This document shows, piece by piece, positions 4,042 to 6,358 of a stretch of 6,358 bases of DNA; the stretch's first letter is position 1; each line of letters begins with the position of its first letter. This DNA is from Bacillota bacterium (lineage in GTDB: Bacteria; Bacillota; Clostridia; Oscillospirales; QAMX01). A model generated the notes under the pieces. That model was not told where the DNA came from. It did not search any database and was given only the letters and a program-made list of their open reading frames with translations. A program made the translations under genes and the position numbers. The stretch lies in assembly GCA_029778935.1 (NCBI GenBank), contig JAKPBM010000149.1, positions 1 through 6,358 on the forward strand, in the 5' to 3' direction.

Positions 4042-6358
4042 ATGATCGACAGACGTTTTACCCAGCGTGCCAACAACGCCATCAGCCTGGCGTACAACTC
4101 CGCCGTGTCGCTGGGCCACAACTATATCGGCACCGAACATATTCTGCTGGGCCTGCTGCGGGAAAAGGAAGGCGTGGCCGCGCGGGCTTTGGCGGCTAAC
4201 GGCATCACGCTGGAAGCCGTTACCGAGAAAATACGCGAAAAAGTCGGCATCGGCGACCCGGGCGTGATGCCCCGGGATCTTACGCCGCGCTCGAAGCTCA
4301 TATTGAAACTGGCCGCCGAAGAGGCCAACCGCATGGGACACAACTATATCGGCACCGAGCACATCCTGCTCGGCATCCTGCGGGAAGGCGACAGCATGGG
4401 CTCCCGCATTCTGGCCGAGCTTTTGGGCGGCGACCTCCGTAGACTGGCCGATTCCATCCTCCGGGCCATCGGCGAGGGCGGCGACTTCAGCTCCATGCCC
4501 CCCAGCCAGGGCATGGGCAACATCCGCCCCGAACCGAGCGGCAAAGTCCCCGGCGGCAGCAAACTGTTAGACGAGTTCGGCCGCAACTTAAACGCCATGG
4601 CCGCCGACTCGGCGTTAGACCCCGTCATCGGCCGGAACGAGGAGATTAACCGCGTCATCCAGATCCTCTCCCGCCGCACAAAGAACAACCCCGTGCTAAT
4701 CGGCGAGCCGGGCGTCGGCAAAACCGCCGTTGTGGAAGGGCTTGCTCAGAAAATCGTACTGGGCGACATCCCCGAAAACTTGAAAGACAAAGTCGTCTAC
4801 ACCCTGAACCTGGCCAGCGTCATCGCCGGCACCAAGTACCGGGGCGAATTTGAGGAGCGCATCCGCAACGTCATCGACGAAGTTAAGAAAGCCAAGAATA
4901 TCATTCTCTTTATCGACGAAATCCACACGTTAATCGGCGCCGGCGGCGCCGAAGGCGCCATCGACGCGGCGAATATCTTAAAACCCGCCCTCTCCCGCGG
5001 CGAAATCCAGATTATCGGCGCCACCACGCTGGACGAATACCGCAAGCATGTGGAAAAAGACGCCGCGCTGGAACGCCGGTTCCAGCCGGTTATGATCGGC
5101 GAGCCTTCGGCGGAAGACACCATCCAGATTTTGAAAGGCTTGCGCGACCGCTACGAAGCCCACCACAAAATTAAAATCACCGACGAAGCCATCGATGCGG
5201 CGGTGCACCTCTCCATCCGCTATATCAACGACCGCTTCCTGCCCGACAAGGCCATCGATTTAATCGACGAAGCGGCGGCGAAAGTGCGGTTGAAAACGCT
5301 GACGCCCCCGCGGGAACTGAAAGAGATGGAGGACGAAATCGCCCAGATCGGCGTGGAAAAGGAGGAAGCCATCCGCGCCCAGGACTTTGAGAAAGCCGCC
5401 GCTTTGCGGGATTTGGAGCGGAAGAAGAAACAGGCTTTGGAGGAAAAGCGCAAATCCTGGTCCGGCCAGGGCAAAGACGGCCGCGTGGAAAGCATTGTGG
5501 CGGACGACATCGCCGCCATTGTGTCGGAGTGGACGAAAATCCCCGTCAAGAGCCTGACCGAAACGGAGAGCGAGCGGCTGCTCAACCTGGAAAAAGAGCT
5601 GCATAAGCGCATCATCGGCCAGTCGGAAGCCGTCACCGCCGTGGCCAAGGCCATCCGCCGCGGCCGCACGGGGCTGAAAGACCCGAAACGGCCCATCGGA
5701 TCGTTTATCTTCCTGGGCCCCACGGGTGTTGGCAAGACGGAGCTTTGCAAAGCCCTGGCGGAGGTGCTGTTCGGCGACGAAAACTCCATGCTGCGCATCG
5801 ACATGTCGGAGTACATGGAGAAACACTCGGTCTCCCGGCTCATCGGTTCCCCTCCGGGCTATGTGGGCTATGAGGAAGGCGGCCAGCTCACCGAAGCGGT
5901 GCGCCGCAAACCCTATAGCGTCATCCTCTTTGACGAAATCGAAAAGGCCCACCCCGACGTGTTCAACATCCTGCTGCAGATTATGGAGGACGGAATTTTA
6001 ACCGACGGGCAGGGTCGCACGGTCAGCTTCAAAAACGCCATCATCGTCATGACCTCCAACGTCGGCGCCCAGAACATCGTTTCCAAGCGCAAAGCCCTGG
6101 GGTTCAGCGCCAGCGACGCGGCGGAAGAGGCACAAACCCACCAGATGGTGCTGGACGAACTGCAGAAGACCTTCCGGCCGGAGTTCTTAAACCGCGTAGA
6201 CGACATCATCGTATTCACCAAGCTGAACCAGGAGGACATCGAGCAAATCGCCGTCAACATGCTCTCCAACGTGGCCAAGCGCGTGGAGGAGCAGGGCATC
6301 GTCCTTACGTGGAACGACGACACGGTGAAACTGTTGGCCAAAAACGGCTACAACCCGG
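4042..6358 (+). CDS. clpC: ATP-dependent Clp protease ATP-binding subunit ClpC (C-terminus cut by window edge)
   Basis: An open frame of 772 codons continues past the window; ClpC is usually 810-830 residues, so about 40-60 are missing. Domains in order: a double Clp N-domain (two repeats with [13 protein letters not shown] at about 25-37 and 99-111); AAA-1 with Walker A GEPGVGKT (221-228), pore loop KYRG (265-268) and Walker B FIDE (290-293); a middle domain with UVR-like coiled coil (about 424-473); and AAA-2 with Walker A GPTGVGKT (559-566), pore loop GYVGY (606-610) and Walker B LFDE (629-632). A ClpP-docking-type tripeptide LGF lies at 686-688. ClpC unfolds substrates, including phosphoarginine-tagged ones delivered to its N-domain, and feeds them to ClpP. 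The ATG is preceded by AAAGGA with a 10-base spacer, 18 bases after mcsB. R5 aligns with a known McsB target arginine in Bacillus subtilis ClpC, to my recollection. No frameshift or missing motif was seen. Confidence 0.97.
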   Translation, partial: MIDRRFTQRANNAISLAYNSAVSLGHNYIGTEHILLGLLREKEGVAARALAANGITLEAVTEKIREKVGIGDPGVMPRDLTPRSKLILKLAAEEANRMGHNYIGTEHILLGILREGDSMGSRILAELLGGDLRRLADSILRAIGEGGDFSSMPPSQGMGNIRPEPSGKVPGGSKLLDEFGRNLNAMAADSALDPVIGRNEEINRVIQILSRRTKNNPVLIGEPGVGKTAVVEGLAQKIVLGDIPENLKDKVVYTLNLASVIAGTKYRGEFEERIRNVIDEVKKAKNIILFIDEIHTLIGAGGAEGAIDAANILKPALSRGEIQIIGATTLDEYRKHVEKDAALERRFQPVMIGEPSAEDTIQILKGLRDRYEAHHKIKITDEAIDAAVHLSIRYINDRFLPDKAIDLIDEAAAKVRLKTLTPPRELKEMEDEIAQIGVEKEEAIRAQDFEKAAALRDLERKKKQALEEKRKSWSGQGKDGRVESIVADDIAAIVSEWTKIPVKSLTETESERLLNLEKELHKRIIGQSEAVTAVAKAIRRGRTGLKDPKRPIGSFIFLGPTGVGKTELCKALAEVLFGDENSMLRIDMSEYMEKHSVSRLIGSPPGYVGYEEGGQLTEAVRRKPYSVILFDEIEKAHPDVFNILLQIMEDGILTDGQGRTVSFKNAIIVMTSNVGAQNIVSKRKALGFSASDAAEEAQTHQMVLDELQKTFRPEFLNRVDDIIVFTKLNQEDIEQIAVNMLSNVAKRVEEQGIVLTWNDDTVKLLAKNGYNP

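Noticed and set aside
5220..5952. Overlapping - strand open frames opposite clpC
   Set aside because: They lie antisense to the AAA domains of clpC and show only low-complexity translation with no family features.
1..6358. CRISPR arrays, tRNA or rRNA genes, insertion sequences, phage or defence genes
   Set aside because: No regularly spaced repeats, tRNA-like cloverleaf, transposase motifs or terminal inverted repeats were seen; the window is filled by housekeeping and stress-response genes.

Overview
The window carries a Bacillota-type (Firmicutes) chromosomal segment. The diagnostic element is the gene order ctsR-mcsA-mcsB-clpC on the + strand. This is the class III heat-shock / protein-arginine-phosphorylation operon, which is essentially confined to this phylum. 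Coding sequence is GC-rich by eye with many G/C third positions, so a high-GC member of the phylum is likelier than a typical low-GC Bacillus. A two-cluster bacterial ferredoxin suggests an anaerobic lifestyle. Assignment to a Clostridia- or Negativicutes-like lineage is a guess.

Left part (1-1395, all on the - strand): a 57-residue 2[4Fe-4S] ferredoxin has its own sigma-A-like promoter and a rho-independent terminator. It is followed by trmN6 (tRNA adenine N6-methyltransferase, YabB family) and rsmI (16S rRNA C1402 2'-O-methyltransferase). The two methyltransferases overlap by one base and form a translational-maintenance pair; rsmI runs off the left edge.

Middle (1396-1905): a more AT-rich divergent intergenic zone. 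It holds the ferredoxin promoter on the - strand, an unrecognised 62-residue hydrophilic ORF on the + strand, and the ctsR promoter with a CtsR operator lying on the predicted transcription start.

Right part (1906-6358, + strand): ctsR (repressor), mcsA (zinc-binding activator), mcsB (protein arginine kinase) and clpC (Hsp100 unfoldase, cut by the right edge after 772 codons). By established knowledge of the family, CtsR represses its own operon. On heat or protein stress CtsR is inactivated, McsA/McsB mark proteins with phosphoarginine, and ClpC with ClpP (not in the window) degrades marked proteins. All key motifs for this circuit are visible.

No undescribed system is evident. The points most worth a second look are the small unknown ORF, the clustered half-sites and inverted repeats around the ctsR promoter, and minor motif variants in the ferredoxin and TrmN6.
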